Of a stretch of 48,255 nucleotides of DNA, positions 22,948 to 32,549 are shown in pieces. Origin of the DNA: Polysphondylium violaceum (Eukaryota; Evosea; Eumycetozoa; Dictyosteliales; Dictyosteliaceae); contig AJWJ01000129.1 in NCBI GenBank assembly GCA_000277445.1, forward strand, positions 1 to 48,255, read 5' to 3'. The first letter of the stretch is position 1. Each line of letters opens with the position of its first letter. Under the pieces are notes generated by a model. That model was not told the origin of the DNA. It searched no databases and worked only from the letters and a program-made list of their open reading frames with translations. A program made the translations under genes and the position numbers.

Positions 22948-24342
22948 CTATGATTGGTTAATGTTGATGTTGATGTTATAAGTATCATTGGAGGCACCTT
23001 CTAAATAATCAAAAGAGACAGTGACTGGAGTATTGTCAGGGGTGACTTGAATAGTTTGGGTTTGTGGAGTTGAAACCCATTTGGATTCGGCAGTTGTAAG
23101 GAATGTGGTAGGATCTACAACAGAGTTTACGACATATTGACCATTGTCTGCAAAACGAGGGCAATTAAAGGCATATGTAAAACCTTGAGTGGTGTCGTTG
23201 TTACGAATTGATTGAATGGCAAACTATATAGTTAATTGGTTAATTGGTTAGTATCAATTCTATTGTATAAAATCTGTTCAAAAAAAGGTAAATTTGGTCA
23301 TAACTTACACTAGCTCCCTCAGCAAAGGTTTGGTCGTTCTCATAGACAATGACTGCATAATAGCAAACAGAGTCGAGTGGAGTGACTGGATTAAAGCCTG
23401 GTGGATAAACAACACCACCAGCAGAGACCATTTTGTCCAAGGTGATGCCAAGTTGGGTTTGATTGGAATCTTGTCCTGGATTAACAGCATTTGAAAAACC
23501 TTGACTAGTTAATTGCCAATTATAGTTTGTATCCCAATTAAATACTTGTACTCTAAGAGTGTAAAGACCTATAGGGAAATTGTTAATTATATTTCATTTT
23601 GTTAAAGTTCATGATACATACGGTTTAACCAATTCCATAAATAAGCAATACCAATAAAGATGATGGCAAAACAAAGACATCCAGCGACTGCGCCAATTAA
23701 AAATTCTGGAACGGCAAAACTAAAGCTTTCAAAACCTAACTCAACGGCGGCTTGAGTAAGACGAATAGCAAATTGGGAAACTAGGAAACCAAGGCCATCG
23801 GCGATAAATGAAGACATGCATTTAGCCAAAATCAATGCAACAACAGATTCAACAACCATGGTGGTTAGACCAAGATTGTAAGAATGAATACCTGCAACAG
23901 ATGATGTTTGAGAGTATGTTCCCTTTTTATTCAATGTATGTTAATAAATATAATAAAAAATAGAAAATATATCAAAACTTACAAATTGGACGACAGCTTG
24001 ATAGGTGGTGGTAGGCTCAGCAGCAAGTTGGGCTTCAGTGGATGGAGTAATTGATTGGGTGTATGTCCATACCGAACCGTATTGGCTCCAGGACATATAG
24101 TATTGTTGACCAGATTTTGGATCCTCTACCAAAGTCCAAGCAGCTTGGCCTTGAGCAGTGATGTTTCCATAAATTGGAGTGATATCAGAGTTGGCCTTTT
24201 GTTCCAATTGAGCAATTTGAGCAAAATTGTTTGTTTGGTAGTAGGATTTATTTTGAGGAGTAGTGTTTAAAAGTGGTTGCTTGTAAGGAACAGCTTGGGT
24301 GGTGGTAGGCAGGGTCACACACACAAGATATTGTGTTTGCAT
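22948..24342 (-). CDS. Unrecognised two-span membrane protein with N- and C-terminal soluble domains
   Basis: Four exons: 24342-23983, 23922-23622, 23568-23309 and 23223-22948. Introns are 60, 53 and 86 nt with GTAAGT or GTATGT donors, all frame-consistent, giving 398 aa. The start chosen is the ATG of MQTQYLVCVTL; the frame is open a little further without an ATG. Residues about 65-105 contain PIYGNITAQGQAAWTLVED and QQYYMSWSQYGSVWTYT. Residues 143-170 and 190-216 are hydrophobic helices rich in Ala, Gly and Phe. Residues 222-398 look like a beta-rich domain starting LYTLRVQVFNWDTNYNW. No family is recognised. A decayed relative lies at 36,120-37,090 in the same orientation, likewise converging on an F-box-like gene. 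Confidence 0.75.
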
Positions 24343-24400
24343 TCTCTGAATAGTGATATTAAGAGATTTATTTCGGCCCAATTTTTTTTACTTTTTTTCA

Positions 24401-24419
24401 TTTATGGGGCCCCCATAAA
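24401..24419. repeat. Perfect G/C-core palindrome upstream of the membrane-protein gene
   Basis: TTTATGGGG, a single C, then CCCCATAAA: two 9-bp arms with a 1-bp centre. It lies about 60 bp upstream of the minus-strand start at 24342 and stands out in A+T-rich DNA, so it could be a dimeric-factor site or simply cruciform-prone sequence. Confidence 0.55.
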
Positions 24420-24676
24420 AATCGAATTTAGTGGGGCATGATTTCAATAATTTATCAAAACAATCATTCTCCAATCAGAGCAAGACTCTTTAAACACATT
24501 TAATAACGTTACAAAAAATAAAATACATATTGAAAAAAAAATAGTTATATAATCTATCTGTGAGGAGTAAGTGAAAATATTGGGATATAATGGTAAACAA
24601 ATATTGGTACAAGGCAGATCTACACACATAGCACATTTATTGTAAAGATCTTATCATAGATGGCATTATTGTAATC

Positions 24677-24770
24677 CTATACTTTAAGAGAAGGAAGTTC
24701 CGATTCAATAAGGTAGTCGATCAAAGGTTTTGTTAGTCCCATACCATGAACAAGTGCAGATAGAGTAATA
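24677..24770 (-). pseudogene. Orphan C-terminal coding fragment, family unknown
   Basis: The minus strand reads ITLSALVHGMGLTKPL then IDYLIESELPSLKV and a stop at 24679-24677, about 30 codons with normal protein composition. Nothing upstream on that strand continues it convincingly. It is probably the remaining end of a gene lost by rearrangement, or a chance ORF. Confidence 0.3.
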
Positions 24771-24920
24771 AAGCTCGAAAGTTATCATACTAAAGGGAAA
24801 TTTGAAAAAAACTCTCATTTTTTAAAATTTTTTGAGATTTCTTTATCATGATGTCAAGAGTATAAATAGAAATGAACATATCAGTCATTAAATAACAATA
24901 ATAATAATCGTAATAATAAA

Positions 24921-26615
24921 ATGAATCCTCTAATAATACCTGAAATTGTTCAAAATCAAATCATTATCTATTTATTTAATGATCTTGGTCTCGAGATAAC
25001 CAGCACTGGTCGAGCAGGTGCTATTTTTCCAATGAGATGTGATGAAAAGAGAGCAAAGTATCAGTTGGCTTTGGTAAACAAGTACTGGTTCCAACAGGTG
25101 TCCAAAATGGTGAATATTGAGAATCTGGTATCTGTGCATGGGTCTGTATATGATTCCTATGCTCACAAAATAAGTAATCCCTATAATCTATTATCCTTTC
25201 AGTCGAAATTGAAATTAACCTACTTCATGGCCAACAATCAAATGTACTATGAACATCCTGACCAAGGGCCTACCGTTCATCCCCTCTACCACAAAATCAA
25301 TGGTGAACATGGGTTGAGTGGCCAAAGACAAATCTTTTACAACCAATTCTACACTAACCTCTACTCGTTAAAGTTGTATTGCAACTTTGACCAATACATG
25401 GATCATAGTCTATTATATGAGGATCTACTAGACATTGCCCGTCATGCACCACACATACAAGTCTTTGAATTGAACTGCAACCAAGATTTCTTAATGGGAA
25501 TGGATAAACATGTGGTCAAGGCAGTGGCCAAGATGGGTGTCACTTTTTTTGCTTTTAATCAAAATAGTGGATCATTGTCTGCCAGCCAAGAGGAAAAGTT
25601 TACTTATTTTATCAAAAAGAACAAAAGGACATTGTGTTCCCTTTTATTTGATAATATCGATGCCAAGATCCTGTTAAAGATACTTCCACTCTTTAGCTCT
25701 GGCAATAATGGTGATGTTGGTAATACTAGACTAAAGAAACTCTCTGTCAGTACACAAGATGCAAATTTAAATGAAAATGTGTACTATTCTGATATTATGG
25801 ATCTTATCTATGCACTAGAGTTGGATGACATTTCGTTGAGCTTTGCGGATGAACAAACAAATAGGGATCTGTGGACAAGAAACAGTATTACCAATTCAAC
25901 CTTTTGTCCCATCAGAATGGTGCCATTGACCAAGTCTAGTAAAGTTCAAGTCAATATGGAGGATGTCGATGGGCCTCTCGTGTACAGTAAATCAATTCTT
26001 CTGGTAGAGTTGTTGAATTGCAAACCTCTAAAACCTGATCAATTCGGTTTTGCTTTAAATGGCCTCATTGATCATCCCCTCGAGTACCTAATCATTCTCA
26101 GTGCCATTCAGACCATTCAGGACATTAATCTTCTCGCTCAATTTATCCGATCCAATCCGCCTCTCAAGTATTTGTTACTTGATCAAGAAAATTTCAGAGG
26201 CACAGCTCCATTCTATCAAGCCCTCTCTGAAAACACGTCTCTCTCTGCCTTCCAACTCAGACTCAAAGATAGAAAAGAGTGTCAATTATTTTGCAAGAGC
26301 GTACTCTCCAATAACACATTAAAATACATTTGTATCAAGACAAAGGCATTCAATGAAGCTGATATCTCTGGCTCTCATTTCACAGTGTACGAGAATCAAT
26401 TGGGCACCGTTATTTTAAAGAATAAGAATTATTTTAATTATCCATCTCTTTCAAAAACATACAGTGACCCACAACCATCCATAAGCACCCAAGCATCAAA
26501 ATCCAATCGTCCTCGTAATAATAACAGAGGTCGAGGACCTGGCATTGTAGGCACATTTTTAGTTACCCTTTTAATTATACCTATTATGGTTGTCTATGGT
26601 TTCATTAAAAAATAA
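24921..26615 (+). CDS. F-box-like tandem-family protein, copy 2, with C-terminal membrane anchor
   Basis: Single exon, 564 aa. F-box-like start IPEIVQNQIIIYLFNDL ... LALVNKYWFQQVS (KYWF at 54-57). Shared landmarks are ISNPYNLLSF, a QIFYNQFYTNLYSLKL block, LVYSKSILLVELL, FIRSNPPLKYLLLDQ, PFYQALSENTSL and VLSNNTLKYI. Unlike copy 1 it ends in an Arg/Asn-rich linker, a hydrophobic stretch (IVGTFLVTLLIIPIMVVYGF) and a final IKK. This would be a tail-anchored protein with its body in the cytosol; the terminal KK could favour the ER. Regulation is not visible. Function is unknown beyond a possible F-box adaptor. Confidence 0.8.
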   Translation: MNPLIIPEIVQNQIIIYLFNDLGLEITSTGRAGAIFPMRCDEKRAKYQLALVNKYWFQQVSKMVNIENLVSVHGSVYDSYAHKISNPYNLLSFQSKLKLTYFMANNQMYYEHPDQGPTVHPLYHKINGEHGLSGQRQIFYNQFYTNLYSLKLYCNFDQYMDHSLLYEDLLDIARHAPHIQVFELNCNQDFLMGMDKHVVKAVAKMGVTFFAFNQNSGSLSASQEEKFTYFIKKNKRTLCSLLFDNIDAKILLKILPLFSSGNNGDVGNTRLKKLSVSTQDANLNENVYYSDIMDLIYALELDDISLSFADEQTNRDLWTRNSITNSTFCPIRMVPLTKSSKVQVNMEDVDGPLVYSKSILLVELLNCKPLKPDQFGFALNGLIDHPLEYLIILSAIQTIQDINLLAQFIRSNPPLKYLLLDQENFRGTAPFYQALSENTSLSAFQLRLKDRKECQLFCKSVLSNNTLKYICIKTKAFNEADISGSHFTVYENQLGTVILKNKNYFNYPSLSKTYSDPQPSISTQASKSNRPRNNNRGRGPGIVGTFLVTLLIIPIMVVYGFIKK

Positions 26616-26835
26616 TATAAATATAAAATATTATCCATTATTAATTATGATTATTTTAGAGGTTCTTATTTATGTGTGTATAATATCCATCTTGTTTCCA
26701 GAAAATCAATTAATTTAATTTTTTTAAGAATTTATTTTTTTAAGTGGAGGGACAAAAAAAAAAACAAAATGATGAGAATAAAAATGATTGTCAGTGATTA
26801 TTATCTGTTAATATATCACTTCATACACAAATAAA

Positions 26836-28575
26836 ATGATATCAAATGTATTACAAAAATTAATTATACATTATTATTTCAATGAACTAAAAGAGGAAAT
26901 TGAATCAATTCCTTCATTTTATGGAGTTAGAGAGGAGATTATCAAAGATGTGTATCAAGATAAAAAGAGGTTATCGTTGGTATCTAAATACTGGTTTCAA
27001 CAAATATCAAGTTTTATCAATTTTGAAATGATTTATCAGTATAATAGAGATGAAGCTCAGTATTCTCCTTCTATATATATTCATTTGAATGATACCATCA
27101 ATAATCCTTTTAATCTTTTAAAGTTTTCTTCCAATCTATCCCTTGATCTTAATCTTCATATACAAAGTTTAGTATCTAAACATAAACAAGAAAAAATAGA
27201 TGATTCAAATGATGGTAACAGTAGTAATAATAATAACAATAATAAGAATAGTAAAGAGATTATGTTTTATAAAGATTATTATTCAAATGTAAGGAGATTA
27301 TCATTGGATCTAGGTAGTTTATGGAAATCGAATGAAATAGTGCAAGATTTATTTCGAGCTGTGATAGAGGTATCTCAAAACTCACCTAAATTAGAGTATT
27401 TTCAAGTACTTGTTCCTATGTGGGCAATAGATAGTTATGCGAGAGAAAAAGAGTTTAACCAAGCGTTGCTTGAACTAGGGATCACAGATTTGCATATAAA
27501 TTTCTATAATCCAAGCTATCATCCATTTGATCAGCAACAGATCGAGAGTTTAAAGTATTTTATTAAATTTCATAGTAGGACAATAAGATCACTCACAGTA
27601 CAAGAAAACATAGAGGATTTCCAATTGTTTTCAGATATATTGGTGTTGCTAAAGGATAGTCTCAGGGAAATAAACTACTCGAGTATTGTAAACTTTGGCA
27701 ACGCATCCATGATAGAGGACGACAGTGTGTTTGTCACCACTCTACAGAGTCTAAGCTTGGATAACTTTTACATTAAACTATTGACAGAGGATCAATATAG
27801 TATGCTGTGTGTAAAGAATAATATCGGAACTTCAGAGTGCAGTCCCATATCCATCATCGATACCACCCGATCCAAGAGATTCAAGGTGAATATCAAAGAC
27901 ATCATATCAACAATCAAGTACAGTCCTTGCATCAAGTCGTTGGAAATCAAGGAAACAAACTACAATGGCAGTATTTATACCAGATGCAATAGCAATGCTC
28001 TGAGTAGAGAAATCACAGAGATGATCCTAAAGAACATGTTCCAGCATCTATTGGATTTTCTTTATATCAGGGTGCCGTTGGACATTGACTGCTTGACAGA
28101 GTATGTGTTGGCCAATGCAAAGGCCAAGCATGTGTTGCTCGACTACAAATTCAAAGGCACACCATCATTCTACCAAGCACTCTCCACCAATACAACTATT
28201 GAAACGATTCAAATCAATAATCAACAATTGGATATGACAGACAAACAACTATTAGTGGAATCAGTATTAGCCAACAATACATTACGATATATAAGACTTT
28301 ATTCAAAATTAAATGACGACATGTTATCTAAATTGATCTATAAGTATGATATCTTAGATCAGAATTCAGTTTTATTAAAAAGAAAGAGTTTAGAGCAACA
28401 ACAACAATTTCTATTGCAAAAAGAAAAAGAAAAAGAAAAAGAAAGAGAAACAGATCTTATATACTATAATAGTAGCAAATTATTAAATCATATATCAGAC
28501 AAAAGTAGTTTTGTATTGATATCATCAGTGTTTGCAAGTTTGGTAGCAATAGCTGTTTTTTACTATAAAAGTTAA
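26836..28575 (+). CDS. F-box-like tandem-family protein, copy 3, with C-terminal membrane anchor
   Basis: Single exon, 579 aa, 220 bp after copy 2. It starts MISNVLQKLIIHYYFNELKEE with KYWF at 51-54. Landmarks are INNPFNLLKFSSNLSL, YYSNVRRLSLDLGSLW, ISIIDTTRSKRFKVNI, YVLANAKAKHVLLDYKFKG, PSFYQALSTNTTIE and VLANNTLRYI. There is an Asn-run insert near residue 130 and a Gln/Lys/Glu-rich coiled stretch near the end. It finishes with a hydrophobic segment FVLISSVFASLVAIAVFYY followed by KS, so like copy 2 it is a predicted tail-anchored protein. The stop lies 118 bp from the stop of the convergent ankyrin gene. Confidence 0.8.
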   Translation: MISNVLQKLIIHYYFNELKEEIESIPSFYGVREEIIKDVYQDKKRLSLVSKYWFQQISSFINFEMIYQYNRDEAQYSPSIYIHLNDTINNPFNLLKFSSNLSLDLNLHIQSLVSKHKQEKIDDSNDGNSSNNNNNNKNSKEIMFYKDYYSNVRRLSLDLGSLWKSNEIVQDLFRAVIEVSQNSPKLEYFQVLVPMWAIDSYAREKEFNQALLELGITDLHINFYNPSYHPFDQQQIESLKYFIKFHSRTIRSLTVQENIEDFQLFSDILVLLKDSLREINYSSIVNFGNASMIEDDSVFVTTLQSLSLDNFYIKLLTEDQYSMLCVKNNIGTSECSPISIIDTTRSKRFKVNIKDIISTIKYSPCIKSLEIKETNYNGSIYTRCNSNALSREITEMILKNMFQHLLDFLYIRVPLDIDCLTEYVLANAKAKHVLLDYKFKGTPSFYQALSTNTTIETIQINNQQLDMTDKQLLVESVLANNTLRYIRLYSKLNDDMLSKLIYKYDILDQNSVLLKRKSLEQQQQFLLQKEKEKEKERETDLIYYNSSKLLNHISDKSSFVLISSVFASLVAIAVFYYKS

Positions 28576-28693
28576 TAAAAAATTATTGGCTTACGAGAAC
28601 GAATTAAGAAAAAGTCGACAACGTTAATGTGTTGAAGTAGACTTTTATCCCCTTTTCAAAAATGAACATATTAACGACTATTTATTTATTAAA

Positions 28694-30673
28694 TTATAAT
28701 AATGGATTCATTAATCTAAGATTGCATTCTAAATCTTGAACACCTTTTTCCAAGAGGTACCTAACAATATCAAAATAACCATTCATTCTACATTCATGTA
28801 AAACTTGACCAAATAAAGTTGTATTTGTCGAGAATGCAGAGAGTCCATAAAGATATTTGATCATGAAAAGATTACCAGACGAACCAAGACTTGATGCTAG
28901 AGAATATGTTGGGATGGAAAAATTGGGTGGAAACATTGGTATTAGATATTCAAGACAATCCAAATTATCATTTGCAATGGCATTCATTAGAATACTTGAG
29001 TCTGATGTCATTTGGTTCATGATTTCTTGAGTGTCTTGATATGATTTCTCTAAAATATATTTTAAAACCACCAAACTGCCACCTCTTGCAGATTCGAGTA
29101 CTATAGGAAACACTGATTTTTGATCTGGTTTTAAACCATTGTCAAAAAAGAATTTAATTACTTTTAATCTACCCGCCCTCGCTGCTGGACATAAACAAGA
29201 GCCATAAAATAGCTTTTTATCATCGACAAAAGGGTATATTTCATTAAAGAGAGTTTTAAACATTTTAAAATCACTATTAAATTGAATAAATTTGCCCAGA
29301 GTCTCGAGAAGATGAGGAACATGTTGAGGAGAGGGTGTACAGAGTTTAAAGCATTGTTGTATAAAATAAATTGTTTGAGAGATTGGTAAACTTTCAAGTC
29401 TGCCCCAAACCGAACGAGTAATACCATTTTGGAAAAGAAATATTATAATATCGAAATGATTGTTAGTCAATGCCTTGGTGACAATACTATTAACAAGTGT
29501 TTCGTCTGCAACCACCGTAGCTGGATCAAATAGGTGAAATATATATTTAAAAATATCTAAAGATATTGAGGCAGATTTCTCTAAATCGTCAAAACGGGGA
29601 AAGACTTTAAGAGTTTCATAAATATATTTCACCTCATCCAAAGACTTTGTAGGATTGAGCATACGGAAATAATTGAAATCTTTTGGTGCTGGTACAAAGG
29701 GGAGGTTAAATTTGATTTGAAGGAATTCATGTAATTGAAAATGACCATAACAAAGTAGAGTTTTTGCCATCACCTCACAATAGGTTTCTTTAGTTAATAT
29801 TTTACTATCTATTAAGTATTCAACAGATTCTCTGCAACCATGGGTAGCCACGAGGATGAACATATTCTCTCGAGAAATAACAGATGCACCATAGTTTTCA
29901 ATCATGTATTTCATTGTATTGGTTGATCTGATAGATGTATTAAACACTCTTGATAAAAGAATCTGGTCGTTGGCCAACACATTGGCCTTTTTAAATGAAA
30001 AAAAGGAAGAGGCAGCTTCATCTACATAGTTTCTAACCATGTTAAATATATTGATATCACCACTAGCCATCGCTTTGGTCAACAGCCTTTCTCTATGTTT
30101 TTCAAAAACTTTAATTCCATAATCTTTTCTCGGGGCATCAAAAATCAATTTAATCATCTCTGTATTCTTTGTTTCGATAGCAAGATAAAATGGGATTTCA
30201 TCCTCAACGTATTTAGTTTGTTTCAGATACTCTCTAACAAGAGGAACATCATTCATCTCGACTAAATACTGCAGTAGGATCATGCTTCGGGAGAACTTGT
30301 AATTTATTTTTTCCAGAAAGTAGTATATATTCCCACGATTCCTTCCTCTTGCTGCATTTATGAGTAGTGCTACCGAATTTGCTGAATCGACTTGACCACA
30401 TGAAGAGAAATTCAATCTCTTGTAGCATTCTATAAATAGATTTGTATCTTGTAATTGAAATATCAACTCTTGGGCCTGTTTATTAAATGTCAAATATTCA
30501 TTATGCTTTAATTTCAGTTGAAGCAATGAATAATATTTTTTCCTCAGTAACCAATAAACATCAAAACAATATTTATAGCTTCTAGTCTTGCAATTTACAT
30601 CATTTGCAACTTGATAAAATATTTTCTTCCTAAGAAAAGCATTTTGAAATACCTCTTTAAATAATCTATCCAT
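28694..30673 (-). CDS. Dictyostelid-type ankyrin-repeat protein
   Basis: Single exon, 659 aa, the only minus-strand gene inside the plus-strand F-box-like array. It starts MDRLFKEVFQNAFLRKKIFYQV, a short N-terminal motif that resembles F-box-type openings in expanded dictyostelid ankyrin families. The remainder is built of about 33-residue ankyrin-like units, e.g. ILLQYLVEMNDVPLVREYL, LAIETKNTEMIKLIFDAP, PAARAGRLKVIKFFFDNG, ESARGGSLVVLKYILEK, NAIANDNLDCLEYLIP and LHECRMNGYFDIVRYLLEKG. Repeats in the middle are divergent. There is no membrane span or catalytic domain. A protein-binding scaffold is likely; its partner is unknown. It could be an insertion into the array or an original neighbour. 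Confidence 0.8.
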   Translation of the reverse strand: MDRLFKEVFQNAFLRKKIFYQVANDVNCKTRSYKYCFDVYWLLRKKYYSLLQLKLKHNEYLTFNKQAQELIFQLQDTNLFIECYKRLNFSSCGQVDSANSVALLINAARGRNRGNIYYFLEKINYKFSRSMILLQYLVEMNDVPLVREYLKQTKYVEDEIPFYLAIETKNTEMIKLIFDAPRKDYGIKVFEKHRERLLTKAMASGDINIFNMVRNYVDEAASSFFSFKKANVLANDQILLSRVFNTSIRSTNTMKYMIENYGASVISRENMFILVATHGCRESVEYLIDSKILTKETYCEVMAKTLLCYGHFQLHEFLQIKFNLPFVPAPKDFNYFRMLNPTKSLDEVKYIYETLKVFPRFDDLEKSASISLDIFKYIFHLFDPATVVADETLVNSIVTKALTNNHFDIIIFLFQNGITRSVWGRLESLPISQTIYFIQQCFKLCTPSPQHVPHLLETLGKFIQFNSDFKMFKTLFNEIYPFVDDKKLFYGSCLCPAARAGRLKVIKFFFDNGLKPDQKSVFPIVLESARGGSLVVLKYILEKSYQDTQEIMNQMTSDSSILMNAIANDNLDCLEYLIPMFPPNFSIPTYSLASSLGSSGNLFMIKYLYGLSAFSTNTTLFGQVLHECRMNGYFDIVRYLLEKGVQDLECNLRLMNPLL

Positions 30674-30867
30674 TTTTTATCTATATTTACTAGTATTTCC
30701 AAACATCTATTCCTATCATTCCATTTGATTTCTTTTTTAGGGTCTAAAAAAAAATATAAAGATCAAAAAAAACATAAAAAGATCAAAAAAAAAAATAAAA
30801 AAATAAATAAGAATGGTTATCACCTAAAATAATACATGTATTAAATATCTAAACAAAAGTACAGAAT

Positions 30868-32388
30868 ATGATATCAAATTACATACAAAAGAAAATATTA
30901 TGTTATTTATGGAATGATTTAAAAAAAGATGAAGATCTCTTGACTGGGAATCTTTATATCGTGAAAAGAGAATTAAAAAGAAAGAGATTAGCTCTAAATT
31001 TAGTATGTAAATATTGGTTCAAGGTTGTATCGGAAATGTTCTTTGTGGAATTGGAGATCACTACCAATAAACCAGTGTATTCTTCTTTACTTTCTCTATA
31101 TCAAATGATTGGCAAAAAGATAGAGAATCCATTCAATTTGACAATGTTTTCCTCAAAGCTGTCATTCACTTATAATTTTTTTTTAATTGACAACCACACA
31201 AACAAACCTATTGACCATTTTATCAATGGTGAAAAGATCAATCAGGTCATGGATGAGGCGAGAACACAGTTTTATGGAAGCTATTATTCCAATTTAAAGC
31301 GATTAAATGTCAGTATCTATGGCTTTGATGACAGTCTGGTGCAACAGGGTTTGATAGAGATATCCCAGCACTCACCTCAATTAGAGTACTTTAGATTCTC
31401 TTGTACTTTTAATTTCTTGTTTGACATTTCTCAAGAGACTCTGGATGCATTGGAAAAGTTACAAATCACATATCTGCATCTAAGATTCTCTATTAATCCG
31501 CTTGAATCGCCCAAGAGGATCGAGAGGTTGAAACAGGTATTGGGGATCATATCTCCCAGAGTGACCACGCTGTCAATCTCTATGAGGAAAACCAAGCAAC
31601 ATATTCAAATTGTCAATGAAATAATGCCTTGCTACTATGGTCGTGTCTTGGATAGACTCGAGATAAACTCTCCAACAACAGAAATGGGATCCCATCAACC
31701 CGTTGACATTGATCAAGATTCAGAGTTTTTCGTTATTCTTAGGAGCCTTTGTTTAAGTGACTTCGAAATCTCTTTCTTGCCAGACGATCTCAAGCTTTCA
31801 CTCCGACAGAAAAACAATATACCCGACGACAAGCGCACCGACGAGTATATATCAGTGATCCATATATTTGCCCCGGTCATCTATAGCCCGTTCATTCAAA
31901 AACTATTTATCATGAGTGAAACCTTGCATCAAAAGAAACAAGTCTATGTCATGCAAGATATCATCAATCATTCACTGCACAGTCTCACCTTTATGGGACC
32001 CATGGACATTGATGTCATCACTCATTATATTATTGCCAATAATGCAGATGTCAAACACATTGGAATTGCTAGAGGGACTGTATTAAATGAATCCTTTTGC
32101 GAAGCCTTGTCAAACAATACTAAAATACTTTCCCTCTCATTAGAGCCAACAGTGTTGATCAAAGAAAATGATCAATTTACCAAAGCAATCATAAAAAACA
32201 CCACACTCGAGTATGTAGTACTGGCACATGAACAGAGTAAAGTAAAGATTATCAACAGCAACTCTTTGATCTCCAAGTTCATTATCAAAAACGATGGTGT
32301 CAATATAATATTAAAAAAGAAACGACCCTACGAAGACGTTCAATCACGACCTATTTATAAAAAAATACTAGGACTATTTTCAAAATAA
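30868..32388 (+). CDS. F-box-like tandem-family protein, copy 4
   Basis: Single exon, 506 aa, divergent from the ankyrin gene (194 bp between start codons). It starts MISNYIQKKILCYLWNDLKKDE, sharing the ATGATATCAAAT start with copy 3; KYWF is at 48-51. Landmarks are IENPFNLTMFSSKLSF, FYGSYYSNLKRLNVSIYG, the central VIYSPFIQKLFIM block, YIIANNADVKHIGIA and IIKNTTLEYVVL. The TTRSK block common to the others is poorly kept. The C terminus is basic (KKKRPYEDVQSR, then KKILGLFSK) with no membrane span, so this copy should be soluble. Confidence 0.8.
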   Translation: MISNYIQKKILCYLWNDLKKDEDLLTGNLYIVKRELKRKRLALNLVCKYWFKVVSEMFFVELEITTNKPVYSSLLSLYQMIGKKIENPFNLTMFSSKLSFTYNFFLIDNHTNKPIDHFINGEKINQVMDEARTQFYGSYYSNLKRLNVSIYGFDDSLVQQGLIEISQHSPQLEYFRFSCTFNFLFDISQETLDALEKLQITYLHLRFSINPLESPKRIERLKQVLGIISPRVTTLSISMRKTKQHIQIVNEIMPCYYGRVLDRLEINSPTTEMGSHQPVDIDQDSEFFVILRSLCLSDFEISFLPDDLKLSLRQKNNIPDDKRTDEYISVIHIFAPVIYSPFIQKLFIMSETLHQKKQVYVMQDIINHSLHSLTFMGPMDIDVITHYIIANNADVKHIGIARGTVLNESFCEALSNNTKILSLSLEPTVLIKENDQFTKAIIKNTTLEYVVLAHEQSKVKIINSNSLISKFIIKNDGVNIILKKKRPYEDVQSRPIYKKILGLFSK

Positions 32389-32549
32389 ATGTAAATAAAT
32401 GATCTGATCTGATTAAAAGATCTAGATATGTATATTTTATATTACCAAAGTAGATTGTGTGGGAAGTCATAATTCCCAAAAAAAAAAAAGTTTATTCGTA
32501 TTCTTTTTAATTTTTTCATATTCAGTGAATTTATTTGTCATATTAGGAA

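Larger units (their letters stand above)
24343..24920. other. Intergenic region with palindrome and a short coding relic
   Basis: This 578-bp gap lies between the divergent membrane-protein gene and F-box-like copy 2. It contains a G/C-rich perfect palindrome (24401-24419) and a short minus-strand stretch (24770-24677) that reads like the C-terminal end of a protein; both have their own entries. The rest is A+T-rich promoter DNA, ending in an AATAATAATAATCG leader before the copy 2 start. Confidence 0.5.
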
